DNA of 64,000 nucleotides from Chloroflexi bacterium UBA4730 (GTDB taxonomy: Bacteria > Chloroflexota > Limnocylindria > P2-11E), in assembly GCA_002404155.1 (NCBI GenBank), contig DHJC01000076.1:27669-91668 (forward strand). Reading direction: 5' to 3'. A program made the position numbers and the translations under genes. The notes under the pieces are model-generated. The model saw nothing but the letters and a program-made list of their open reading frames with translations. It did not search any database and was not told the DNA's origin. This document shows, piece by piece, positions 52,944 to 61,393 of the stretch; the first letter of the stretch is position 1; each line of letters begins with the position of its first letter.

Positions 52944-52985
52944 CCGACAATAATTGTTGCCGTCAAGACGCGTCACTGACATGAT
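52944..52985. promoter_or_regulatory. Operator-like site and divergent promoters
   Basis: GACAATAATTGTTGCC (52946-52961) matches the strong 44896 site at 13 of 16 positions. On the plus strand TTGCCG (52957-52962) and CATGAT (52980-52985) are a 17-bp-spaced promoter for the decarboxylase-like gene. On the minus strand TTGACG (52966-52961) abuts the site as at 41.1 and 50.9 kb, but no good -10 follows. Confidence 0.55.
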
Positions 52986-53006
52986 GGGTTCCAGCGCGAG
53001 GAGGGA

Positions 53007-53888
53007 GTGGCGCCGGTGCAGGACGTCCCGCTGACCCTCGCGATGCGCCCGTACCCCCACGTCCGCGATCTGCTCGAGCACCGAGTTCCGGTGCCGGGCA
53101 TCTCCCTGACGCACCTCGACCTGCCGATCCCCGAGATCAACGCGCGCTTCGCTCTCGCTCGCGAGTGGGAAGTGTCGGAATTCGGTCTCGGCAAGTACTC
53201 CGCGCTCAGGTCCCAGGGCGATGACTCGATCACCGCGATCCCGGTGTTCCCCCATCGCGCGTTCCGCCAGCGGGCGATGTTCGTCCGCGCGGACAGCGAC
53301 CTGCGTGACCCGCGCGAGCTCGAGGGCCGCACCGTCGGGATCCCCGAGTGGGCCCAGACCGCGGCCGTGTACGCGCGCGGATTCCTCGTCGAGCAGTACG
53401 GCGTCGACCTCGCGCGGATCGCGTGGGTCCAGGCGGGGGTCAACGATCCGGGCCGAGCGGAGAAGGTCGCCCTTCGCCTCCCGGCGGGGGTGCGCTACGA
53501 GCCGCGGCCGGACCGATCGCTGAACGGGATGCTCCAGGCCGGCGAGGTCGATGCGGTGATCAGCGCGGAGGCCCCGTCCGGCGTCGGGACCGGAGCGTTC
53601 CGCACGCTGCTCGCCGATCCGGACGCGGCCGAACAGCAGTACTTCCGCGCGACGAAGGTCTTCCCGATCATGCATCTGGTCGCGATCCGGCGAGACCTCA
53701 TCGATGCGCACCCGTGGGTCGCGAAGCGTCTGACTGACGCGTTCGAGGCGGCCCGGCGCCCGTTCGGCGACGTGCCGCCGTACGGCCTCGAGCCGAACCG
53801 GCCGACGCTCGAGGCCTTCCTCCGCTACGCGCACGAGCAGGGCATCACCGAGCGGCGGATGGCGCCGGAGGAGCTGTTCACGCCGTGA
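53007..53888 (+). CDS. 4,5-dihydroxyphthalate decarboxylase-like protein (NMT1/SBP fold, no signal peptide)
   Basis: 293 aa from GTG 53007 (GTG 53016 is an alternative better spaced from GAGGAGG). LTLAMRPYPHVRDLLEHRVP, WEVSEFGLGKYSALRSQGDD, ITAIPVFPHRAFRQRAMFVR, VGIPEWAQTAAVYARGFL and KVFPIMHLVAIRRDLIDAHP follow the 4,5-dihydroxyphthalate decarboxylase (Pht5) pattern that I recall closely. The fold is that of substrate-binding proteins, but the leaderless N-terminus fits a cytoplasmic enzyme. It is coupled to an MFS transporter and a class II aldolase-like gene. Confidence 0.75.
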   Translation: MAPVQDVPLTLAMRPYPHVRDLLEHRVPVPGISLTHLDLPIPEINARFALAREWEVSEFGLGKYSALRSQGDDSITAIPVFPHRAFRQRAMFVRADSDLRDPRELEGRTVGIPEWAQTAAVYARGFLVEQYGVDLARIAWVQAGVNDPGRAEKVALRLPAGVRYEPRPDRSLNGMLQAGEVDAVISAEAPSGVGTGAFRTLLADPDAAEQQYFRATKVFPIMHLVAIRRDLIDAHPWVAKRLTDAFEAARRPFGDVPPYGLEPNRPTLEAFLRYAHEQGITERRMAPEELFTP

Positions 53889-55135
53889 GGCGGGCGAGAG
53901 CGCTCTTCGTCGACATGTCCGCGTTCCGCTCGGAGCGGGACTTCCGCGTCCTCGCGCTGGGTCAAGTGGCGAGCGAGATGGGCCGGCAGGTGCTGCTCAT
54001 CGCGATGCCGTACGAGGTGTACGTCCGGACCGGCTCGACGTTCGCGGTCGGCCTGCTCGCGCTCGTCCAGGTCGCGTCGCTGCTCGGCCTGTCCCTCCCG
54101 GGCGGCGCGCTCGCCGACACCCTCGATCGGCGGCGGATCCTCGTGGTCACGCAGGCGGCGCTGGCCGCGTTCACGGTCCTCCTCCTTGCCGGTTCGCGCG
54201 ATCCCGCGACGCCGCTCTGGACCGTGTATCTGGCCGCGTTCGTGATCGCGGCGACGATCGCCATCGCGCGGCCGGCGCAGAAGGCCGCGCTGTTCACCAT
54301 CGTCACGCGCGAGCGCCTGAACTCCGCGGTGGCGCTCGATCAGACCGCGAACCAGCTCGCGTCGGTGCTCGGTCCGGCGCTCGGTGGCATCCTCATCGGC
54401 ACGATCGGCCTCCCGGCCGCCTACGCGCTCGCCGCGGCGAGCTTCCTCTGCCTTGGTGTCGCCGCGCTGCTCATCCGGCAGTCTCTCGCGGCGGGCACGG
54501 CCGGCCTGAGCCGGCTACGGGCGATCCGCGAGGGGGTCACCTACGTGCGCCGGACGCCGGTCGTCGCGTCGACGATGGTCATGGACTTCACCGCGATGCT
54601 GTTCGGCTTCCCGGTCGCGCTGTTCCCGGCCCTCGCGCTCTCGGTGTTCGGCGTCGGCGCGCCCGGGCTCGGGCTGCTCGTCTCGGCGATCGCAATCGGG
54701 GCGCTCATCGCGTCGGTCCTCAGCGGCCCGCTCACCGCGATGCGCCACAAAGGCGTCGGGGTCACCGTGCTGTTCGCGACGTGGGGCACGGCCATCGCGC
54801 TCTTCGGCCTCGCGACGTTCTCCTTCCCGCTCGCGCTCCTGTTCCTCGCGATCGCCGGCGCGGCCGACATCGCGGCGGCCGTCCTCCGCGCGAGCATCGT
54901 GCAGAGCACCATCCCCGACAACATGCGCGGCCGGGTGACGTCGATCAACTCATTGATCGCAACCGCCGGCCCGCGGCTCGGCGACTTCGAGGCCACCGTC
55001 GTCGCCGGGTTCACATCGGTGCCGTTCTCGGTGGTGAGCGGCGGCATCCTCTGCGTCCTCGGTACGCTGGCGGTCGCGCGGGCCTTCCCGCAGCTCCTCG
55101 CGTTCGGAAAGGACAGGACGACGACGACGCCGTGA
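53885..55135 (+). CDS. MFS transporter (EntS/MFS_3-like)
   Basis: 416 aa from GTG overlapping the previous stop (GTGA). FRSERDFRVLALGQVASEMG begins the fold. Loop 2-3 is GGALADTLDRRRILVVTQ, and QTANQLASVLGPALGGILIG is characteristic of the MFS_3 group. Twelve helices. It probably moves the pathway substrate or a product; direction is unknown. Confidence 0.85.
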   Translation: MRRARALFVDMSAFRSERDFRVLALGQVASEMGRQVLLIAMPYEVYVRTGSTFAVGLLALVQVASLLGLSLPGGALADTLDRRRILVVTQAALAAFTVLLLAGSRDPATPLWTVYLAAFVIAATIAIARPAQKAALFTIVTRERLNSAVALDQTANQLASVLGPALGGILIGTIGLPAAYALAAASFLCLGVAALLIRQSLAAGTAGLSRLRAIREGVTYVRRTPVVASTMVMDFTAMLFGFPVALFPALALSVFGVGAPGLGLLVSAIAIGALIASVLSGPLTAMRHKGVGVTVLFATWGTAIALFGLATFSFPLALLFLAIAGAADIAAAVLRASIVQSTIPDNMRGRVTSINSLIATAGPRLGDFEATVVAGFTSVPFSVVSGGILCVLGTLAVARAFPQLLAFGKDRTTTTP

Positions 55136-55836
55136 CGGACATCGAGCCGACCGCCGCGCACGACCTGGTCCTCGCAAATCGGATCCTCGCGCGCGAGGAC
55201 GTACTCGACGCCTTCGGCCACGTCAGCCTGCGCGATCCCGCCGACCCGGGTCGGTTCCTCATCGCGCGATCGCTCAGCCCGGCGCAGGTGACGGCGGCGG
55301 ACCTCCAGGTCCTCGACCTGGACGGCCGGCGCCTCGCCGGCGACGAGCGCGCCTCCTACGCCGAGGTCGCGATCCACGCCGCCGTCTACCGCCGGCGGCC
55401 CGACGTCCGCGCCGTCTGCCACAGCCACGCCGCTCCGATCATCCCGTTCAGCGTCACGCGCACCCCGCTCCGTCCGATCACCCACGTCGCCGCGGTCGTC
55501 GGCGGCGACGTCCCGACGTGGGACAGCGCGGACCTCGGCCCGGACCTCCTGGTGCGGACCGCGCCGCAGGGCGACGCGCTCGCGCGGACGCTCGGCACGG
55601 GGGCGGCCGCGCTCATGCGCGGCCACGGGTGCGTCGTCGTGGCGGCCGACGTGCGGGCACTCACGCTCATCGCGATCCGGCTGGTGGCGAACGCCGAGCA
55701 GCTTTCGGCATCGCTGCAGCTCGGCAAGGTCCGCTACCTCTCGGCCGAGGAGATCGCCCGGTCGAGCGCGGCGATCCTCGCGCCGCTGTCCCTCGATCGC
55801 GCGTGGGGGTACTGGGTCTCCCGCGTCGAGGGGTAG
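55132..55836 (+). CDS. Class II aldolase/adducin-family protein (possible decarboxylase)
   Basis: 234 aa from GTG overlapping the MFS stop. Zinc ligands lie in VCHSHAAP and MRGHGCVV, with the acid in ASYAEVAIHAAVYRRRPDV. The family includes fuculose aldolase and the phthalate-pathway enzyme 3,4-dihydroxyphthalate 2-decarboxylase (PhtC). Given the neighbouring 4,5-dihydroxyphthalate decarboxylase-like gene, a decarboxylase role is reasonable but unproven. Confidence 0.8.
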   Translation: MTDIEPTAAHDLVLANRILAREDVLDAFGHVSLRDPADPGRFLIARSLSPAQVTAADLQVLDLDGRRLAGDERASYAEVAIHAAVYRRRPDVRAVCHSHAAPIIPFSVTRTPLRPITHVAAVVGGDVPTWDSADLGPDLLVRTAPQGDALARTLGTGAAALMRGHGCVVVAADVRALTLIAIRLVANAEQLSASLQLGKVRYLSAEEIARSSAAILAPLSLDRAWGYWVSRVEG

Positions 55837-55843
55837 CCCGCGG

Positions 55844-57106
55844 TCAGTCCCGGCCGCGGAGCTGCGGCACGAGCGCGACGATGCCCGCGAGCCCGGCGAG
55901 CACGACGACCGCGGAGCCCGCGACGGCGATCGGCGGCCCCAGGAGCGTCGCGAGCCCGCCGAGGAGCGGCCCGTTCACCACGCGGAGGCCCTGCGTCCCG
56001 AAGCCGTAGGCGCCCATCACCCGTCCGCGGATGCGGTCCGGCGCCGACAGCTGGAGCGTCGTGTTGTTGAACGATTGAGTGAGCACCGTCGCGGCGCCGA
56101 TGGCGGCCATGAGCCCGAGCGCCAGCAGGTAGCTGGTCGAGAGCGCGAAGACGAACACCGCGATCATCTCCACGACGGCGGCGCCGACGATGAACGGCAC
56201 CACGTTCGAGCGCTCGCGGGCGAAGGCGAGGTACGCGCCCGCGGCGACGGCGCCCGCGCCGCTCGCGGTGAGCAGGAACGCGTAGCCGATCTCGTTCGTG
56301 CGGAGCTGCTCGATCGCGAACAGCGGCAGGAGCGAGCTGAACGCGTGTCCAAGGAAGATGACCGGCAGCATCTCGACGGCGATGAGGCCGCCGATGCGCG
56401 GGCGGGCGCGGACGAACGCGATGCCCTCCCGCAGCGATTCGAGCACTGGCTGCGGCGCGATCTTCGCCCTCGGCTCGATCTTCGCGAAGAACGCGAGGAA
56501 CACGAGCAGCGGCACGAAGGTGAGGGCGTTCACAAGGAAGCCCCAACCCGGACCGAACGCGATGTAGATGAAGCCCGCGATGGCGGGGCCGACGACCGAC
56601 GAGAGCTGGCGGGCGCTCGAGTTCAGGCTCACCGCCGAGAGCAGCCTGCTCGGGCCGACCATCGCGTGGATGAGCGTCTGCTGCGCCGGATTGCCGATCG
56701 CGCCGGCGAACCCGTGGATGAGCAGCAGGCCGAAGATCCACCACACGCTGACGAAGCCGGCAAGGGTCGCGACGGCGACGCCGAGCGCCGCGGTCATGAG
56801 CAGGAACTGCGCGACGATCTGCACCTTCCGGTTGTCGTAGCGGTCCGCGAGCGCGCCGCCGTACAGCGAGAAGAGCGTGAACGGGACCCAGTGCGCGAAG
56901 ACCATCATGCCGAGCCAGAACGGTGCGGCGAACACGCCGACCAGCTGGATCACCAGCAGGTTGCGGATGACGTTCTCCATGCCGTCGCCGGTCGAGGAGA
57001 CCCAGCTGGTCGCCCAATAGTTGCGGAACGTCGGGACCTGGAGCGCGGCGAATCGGATGGGACGGACCGCGGCACTCTCGTCAGGCGCGGTCACCGGTGC
57101 GGCCAC
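55844..57106 (-). CDS. MFS transporter (MFS_3 type)
   Basis: 420 aa from GTG. VPTFRNYWATSWVSSTGDGM opens the first helix, GGALADRYDNRKVQIVAQ is loop 2-3, and LNSSARQLSSVVGPAIAGFI marks the MFS_3 group. It is only distantly related to the MFS gene at 53.9 kb. It is convergent with the aldolase-like gene (8-bp gap) and lies at the edge of the catabolic island; its substrate is unknown. Confidence 0.85.
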   Translation of the reverse strand: MAAPVTAPDESAAVRPIRFAALQVPTFRNYWATSWVSSTGDGMENVIRNLLVIQLVGVFAAPFWLGMMVFAHWVPFTLFSLYGGALADRYDNRKVQIVAQFLLMTAALGVAVATLAGFVSVWWIFGLLLIHGFAGAIGNPAQQTLIHAMVGPSRLLSAVSLNSSARQLSSVVGPAIAGFIYIAFGPGWGFLVNALTFVPLLVFLAFFAKIEPRAKIAPQPVLESLREGIAFVRARPRIGGLIAVEMLPVIFLGHAFSSLLPLFAIEQLRTNEIGYAFLLTASGAGAVAAGAYLAFARERSNVVPFIVGAAVVEMIAVFVFALSTSYLLALGLMAAIGAATVLTQSFNNTTLQLSAPDRIRGRVMGAYGFGTQGLRVVNGPLLGGLATLLGPPIAVAGSAVVVLAGLAGIVALVPQLRGRD

Positions 57107-57115
57107 GCCGCGAGC

Positions 57116-57471
57116 CTATCCGACCGTGCGGTATCCCTCGCGCGCGCGCATCGCGTCGCGCACCGAATCGATCTCCTTCGGCGGCGGCGATGGGGCGATC
57201 TTCGAGCGATCGGCGTCGAACACGCGGATGATCTCTCGAGCTTCACCTGGGTCGCGGCGTTGTCGCCCTAGCCCTCGTGCTCGATGACGAAGACGAGTAC
57301 GAGCGTCGCGAGCGTGATGAGGAAGCCAAGCTCCAGCGGCTGGGGTGGGAAGCCGAGCGGGGGCCCGAAGAGGAAGTACGCGGCGACGAGCCCAAGGGCG
57401 ACACAGAGCGCCCAGGGGCTCGCGATGGCCGGGGTGACCTTCTTCGCGAGCGCGCCGAACGGGTCGTGCAC
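57116..57471 (-). pseudogene. Low-affinity iron permease-like gene, broken by a stop and a frameshift
   Basis: The first frame (GTG 57471 to TAG 57268) encodes 67 aa, FGALAKKVTPAIASPWALCV...GPPLGFPPQ...LVFVIEHEG, with two helices like the N-terminus of the low-affinity iron permease family. The same frame continues after the TAG as GDNAATQVKLE. A 1-nt shift at about 57240 then gives REIIRVFDADRSKIAP and a stop at 57116, resembling the family's soluble tail. One stop plus one frameshift make it a probable pseudogene; the 67-aa part could still be expressed. Confidence 0.5.
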
Positions 57472-57513
57472 CCCGCGCGCTGCACGGTCCGCGCCCTGAG
57501 GCCGAGGCAGGCG

Positions 57514-58479
57514 TCAAGGTGCGACGAACAGCTGGGTGAACATCCGGCCGTACGAGCCCGCGGAGATGACCCCGATCCCCACGCGCGTGAACTCCGGCCG
57601 GAGGATGTTCTCCCGATGGCCCGGACTCTCCATGAGCCCACGATGCGCGACGGCGACCGAGTGCGCGTACGCGAGGTTCTCGCCGGCGCGGGTGTACGTG
57701 ATCGTCGCCGCGGCGAGCCGGTCGAACGGCGAGCCAGTGACGGGCGACTGGTGGCCGAAGTACTTCAACTGGAACATCTCCTCCGAATGCTGCCGGGCCA
57801 CCGGCACGAGCCGCGGATCGAGCACGAGCGCGGCGAGACCGCGCGAGGTCCGCTCGTCGTTCAGGAGCTTCAGCATCTCCTGCTCCGCGTCGGGATCGGG
57901 GGTCAAGACGAGGTCGTCCGGAAGGTCGAGCGTTTGCGTCTCGTCGGCCCCGAGCTTCGTGACGAACAGCGGCGCGCTGTCGTCGGCGCCGCCCGCGAGC
58001 GCGCCGAGGGCCGGCTGGGCGGCCGCGACCTGCTGCACGAGGACCTGCCCGATGCGCGACGCGTCGATGGCCGTGCGCACGTCGTTCCCGACCGGTAGCA
58101 CGAGCGCCGCGGCGAGCGCGACGGCGGCGATGACCAGCGTTCGCACGATCGACGGGACGATCCCGAGCACCCGATCCGCGATGCGCATGACCCGATCGGC
58201 GTGCAGCCGCCGCACGAGCGGGGCGATCGCGAGGCTGCCGAGGACGCCGAACCCGCTCTCGACCAGGAGGAGCACGAACACGAAGGCGACCGTCCGGGCG
58301 ACCGGCGCGGCGAGGACGCCGGTCAGCAGCGACCCGAGCGGGCCCTGGAGCACGAGCGCGACCGGGATGGCGACGACCCAGGTGATCAGGCCGAACAGCG
58401 TCGCGATGAAGCCAGCCCGGATGCCGGTGGCCGCCGCGAGGACGAGCGCCGCGACGATGAGCAGGTCAACGGCGTTCAC
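57514..58479 (-). CDS. CvpA-like membrane domain fused to a CAP/SCP domain
   Basis: 321 aa from GTG. Residues 1-165 contain four transmembrane helices beginning VDLLIVAALVLAAATGIRAG, a CvpA/colicin V production-type domain. Residues 195-320 form a CAP (cysteine-rich secretory/PR-1) domain: LLNDERTSRGLAALVLDPRL, ARQHSEEMF, YFGHQSP, GENLAYAHS and SPGHRENILRPEFTRVGIGV. The CAP domain would face outside. It lies 16 bp downstream of uvrA. Confidence 0.88.
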   Translation of the reverse strand: MNAVDLLIVAALVLAAATGIRAGFIATLFGLITWVVAIPVALVLQGPLGSLLTGVLAAPVARTVAFVFVLLLVESGFGVLGSLAIAPLVRRLHADRVMRIADRVLGIVPSIVRTLVIAAVALAAALVLPVGNDVRTAIDASRIGQVLVQQVAAAQPALGALAGGADDSAPLFVTKLGADETQTLDLPDDLVLTPDPDAEQEMLKLLNDERTSRGLAALVLDPRLVPVARQHSEEMFQLKYFGHQSPVTGSPFDRLAAATITYTRAGENLAYAHSVAVAHRGLMESPGHRENILRPEFTRVGIGVISAGSYGRMFTQLFVAP

Positions 58480-58495
58480 GGCGGGTGGACCGGGC

Positions 58496-61381
58496 TCAGG
58501 CGATGCCGCGCAGCTCGCCGGTCGTGAGGATCTCCCGCAGGTACCGGCCGGTGAACGACCGCCGGACCTTCGCGACCTCCTCGGGCGTGCCCTCGGCGAT
58601 CACCTCGCCGCCGGCCTGCCCGCCTTCGGGGCCGAGGTCGATGACATGGTCCGCGGTCTTCACGACGTCGAGATTGTGCTCGATGACCACGACCGTGTTG
58701 CCCGCGTCCACGAGGCGGTGGAGCACCTCGAGCAGCTTCTCCACGTCGGCGAAGTGCAGTCCCGTGGTCGGCTCGTCGAGGATGTAGAGCGTACGGCCGG
58801 TCGCGCGCCGCGAGAGCTCCGTCGCGAGCTTCACCCGCTGGGCCTCGCCGCCGGACAGGGTGGTCGCGGGCTGGCCGAGGTGGATGTAACTGAGACCGAC
58901 GTCGTTCAACGTGCGGAGCTTTGATTCGACCGCCGGGACGTTCGCGAAGAACGCGAGCGCCTCCTCGACGGTCATGTCCAGCACGTCGCCGATGTTCTTC
59001 CCCTTGTAATGGATCTCCAGCGCTTCTCGGTTGTAGCGCTTGCCGGCACACACCTCGCACGGCACGTAGACGTCCGGAAGGAACTGCATCTCGATCTTGA
59101 TGATCCCGTCGCCGGCGCAGGCCTCGCAACGGCCGCCCTTCACGTTGAACGAGAACCGGCCCGCCGTGTACCCACGGAGCCGCGCCTCCGGGACCGCGGC
59201 GAAGAGATCGCGGATCGGCGTGAAGAGGCCGGTGTAGGTCGCCGGGTTCGAGCGCGGCGTTCGGCCGATCGGCGACTGGTCGATGTCGATCACTTTGTCG
59301 ATGTGCGCGATGCCTTCGACGGTCCGGTGCGCCCCCGGCCGGTCCTTCGCCTTCGACAGGGCCTGTGCGAGGCGGCGGTACAGGATGTCGTTCACCAGGG
59401 TGCTTTTCCCCGAGCCCGACACACCCGTCACCGAGACGAACACGCCCAGCGGGAAGCGCACGTCGATGTCCTTGAGGTTGTGCTCGCGAGCGCCACGGAC
59501 CGTGATCGCCTCACGTCTTGGCGTGCGGCGGTGGTGCGGCACCGGGATCCGGCGGCGACCCGACAGGTACGCGCCGGTGAGGGATCGCTGCGAGCGGAGG
59601 ATCGTGTCGATGGGCCCTTCGGCAACGATGTGGCCGCCGTGCTCGCCGGCTCCAGGGCCGACGTCGATGACCCAGTCGGCTGTCCGGATGGTCTCTTCGT
59701 CGTGCTCGACGATGAGCACGGTGTTCCCGATGTCCCGCATGCCGAGGAGCGTCCGGATCAGCCGCGCGTTGTCGCGCTGGTGCAGTCCGATCGAGGGCTC
59801 GTCGAGGATGTAGAGGACGCCCATCAGCCCGGACCCGATCTGCGTGGCGAGCCGGATCCGCTGGGCTTCGCCGCCGGACAGCGTCGTGGCCGCGCGGTCG
59901 ATGGTGAGGTAATCGAGGCCGACGTCCTTCAGGAACCCGAGACGCTGACGGATCTCCTTCAGCACCTGCCGCGCGATCTTCCGCTCGCGCGAGCCGAATG
60001 GGCCGCCGCGCTCGCGCTCGAGCAGCCCGACCCAGTCGATCGACTCGAGCACCGACAGCCGCGAGACGTCCACGATGTTCTTGTCGCCGATCTTCACCGC
60101 GAGCGTCTCCGGCTTGAGCCGCGCCCCCCCGCAGGTCGGGCACGGCCGCTCGCTCATATACCGCTCGAGGTCGATGCGGGTGAAGTCCGAGGTCGTCTCC
60201 GTGTGCGAACGCTCGACCCAGCCGACGACCCCCTCGAAGTCGACCTCGTAGCTCCGCTTGTTGCCGCTGCGGTTCTCGTACGAAAGCTTCAGCGGCCCGC
60301 CGACGCCGTGCAGGATCGCGTCGATGGCCTTCTTCGACAGATCCTGCACCGGCGTGTCGAGCGAGAAGCCGACCTTCCGTGCGAGCGCGATGAGGATCGC
60401 CATCCGGTACGCCGCCGTGCTCTTCTCGCGCTGCCACGGGAGTACCGCCCCCTCGCGCACCGAGAGGTCGGGGTTCGCGAGGATGAGCTCAGGGTCCGGC
60501 TCGAGCCGCGTGCCGATGCCGGTGCACGCGGGACAGGCACCGTGCGGGGAGTTGAACGAGAACGTGCGCGGCTCGATCTCGCCGATCGAGAAGTCGCCCT
60601 CCGGGCAGGCGAGCCGTTCGGAGAAGAGACGCTCGGGGACCTTTCCGTCAGCGTCCGCGACGAGGGCCAGGCCCTCGCCCAGGCGGAGGGCGGTCTCGAC
60701 GGAGTCGGTGAGCCGCGCCCGGTCGGCTTCGGCCTCGGTACCGTGATGAACGACGAACCGGTCGACGACCACCTCGACAGAGTGCTTCTTCATCTTGTCG
60801 AGCGTGATGTCTTCGGAGAGGTCGCGGACGACGCCGTCGACGCGCACGCGGGCGAAGCCCCCTCGCCGCGCCGTCACGAGCAGCTGCTGGTGCTCGCCCT
60901 TCCGGTCACGGACGAGCGGGCCGACGATCAGGACGCGCGCGCCGTCGGAGTAGTTCTGGATCTGATCGACGATCTCCTGCACCGTCTGCGCGACGATCGG
61001 GATCCCGTGGTTCGGGCAGTGCGGCACGCCGACGCGCGCGAAGAGCAACCGCAGGTGGTCGTAGATCTCGGTGACCGTGCCCACGGTCGAACGCGGGTTG
61101 CGCGTCGCGCCTTTCTGATCGATCGAGACGGCCGGCGAGAGCCCCTCGATGAAGTCGACGTCGGGCTTCTCCATCTGACCCAGGAACTGCCGGGCATACG
61201 CGGACAGCGACTCCACGTACCGCCGCTGGCCCTCCGCGTAGATCGTGTCGAACGCGAGTGAGGACTTCCCGGATCCCGAGAGCCCGGTGATGACGACCAT
61301 CTTGTCGCGGGGGATCTTCACGTCGATGTTCTTGAGGTTGTGCTCCCGCGCGCCCTTGACGTGGATGTGGTCGAGGGGCAT
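58496..61381 (-). CDS. uvrA: Excinuclease ABC subunit A
   Basis: 961 aa, full length. The first ATP site is GLSGSGKSSLAFDTIYAEGQ (residues about 33-52) and the second GVSGSGKSTLVNDILY. Signature motifs are TLSGGEAQRIRLATQIGSG and TLSGGEAQRVKLATELS. Zinc-binding Cys motifs are CPTCGGARL and CEACAGDGIIKIEM/CEVCAGKRYN. The first zinc module CPACTGIG is also present. UvrA finds bulky DNA lesions and loads UvrB. It starts 12 bp after the DUF5671 gene in the uvrB operon. Confidence 0.97.
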   Translation of the reverse strand: MPLDHIHVKGAREHNLKNIDVKIPRDKMVVITGLSGSGKSSLAFDTIYAEGQRRYVESLSAYARQFLGQMEKPDVDFIEGLSPAVSIDQKGATRNPRSTVGTVTEIYDHLRLLFARVGVPHCPNHGIPIVAQTVQEIVDQIQNYSDGARVLIVGPLVRDRKGEHQQLLVTARRGGFARVRVDGVVRDLSEDITLDKMKKHSVEVVVDRFVVHHGTEAEADRARLTDSVETALRLGEGLALVADADGKVPERLFSERLACPEGDFSIGEIEPRTFSFNSPHGACPACTGIGTRLEPDPELILANPDLSVREGAVLPWQREKSTAAYRMAILIALARKVGFSLDTPVQDLSKKAIDAILHGVGGPLKLSYENRSGNKRSYEVDFEGVVGWVERSHTETTSDFTRIDLERYMSERPCPTCGGARLKPETLAVKIGDKNIVDVSRLSVLESIDWVGLLERERGGPFGSRERKIARQVLKEIRQRLGFLKDVGLDYLTIDRAATTLSGGEAQRIRLATQIGSGLMGVLYILDEPSIGLHQRDNARLIRTLLGMRDIGNTVLIVEHDEETIRTADWVIDVGPGAGEHGGHIVAEGPIDTILRSQRSLTGAYLSGRRRIPVPHHRRTPRREAITVRGAREHNLKDIDVRFPLGVFVSVTGVSGSGKSTLVNDILYRRLAQALSKAKDRPGAHRTVEGIAHIDKVIDIDQSPIGRTPRSNPATYTGLFTPIRDLFAAVPEARLRGYTAGRFSFNVKGGRCEACAGDGIIKIEMQFLPDVYVPCEVCAGKRYNREALEIHYKGKNIGDVLDMTVEEALAFFANVPAVESKLRTLNDVGLSYIHLGQPATTLSGGEAQRVKLATELSRRATGRTLYILDEPTTGLHFADVEKLLEVLHRLVDAGNTVVVIEHNLDVVKTADHVIDLGPEGGQAGGEVIAEGTPEEVAKVRRSFTGRYLREILTTGELRGIA

Positions 61382-61393
61382 TCGGCTAGGGCT

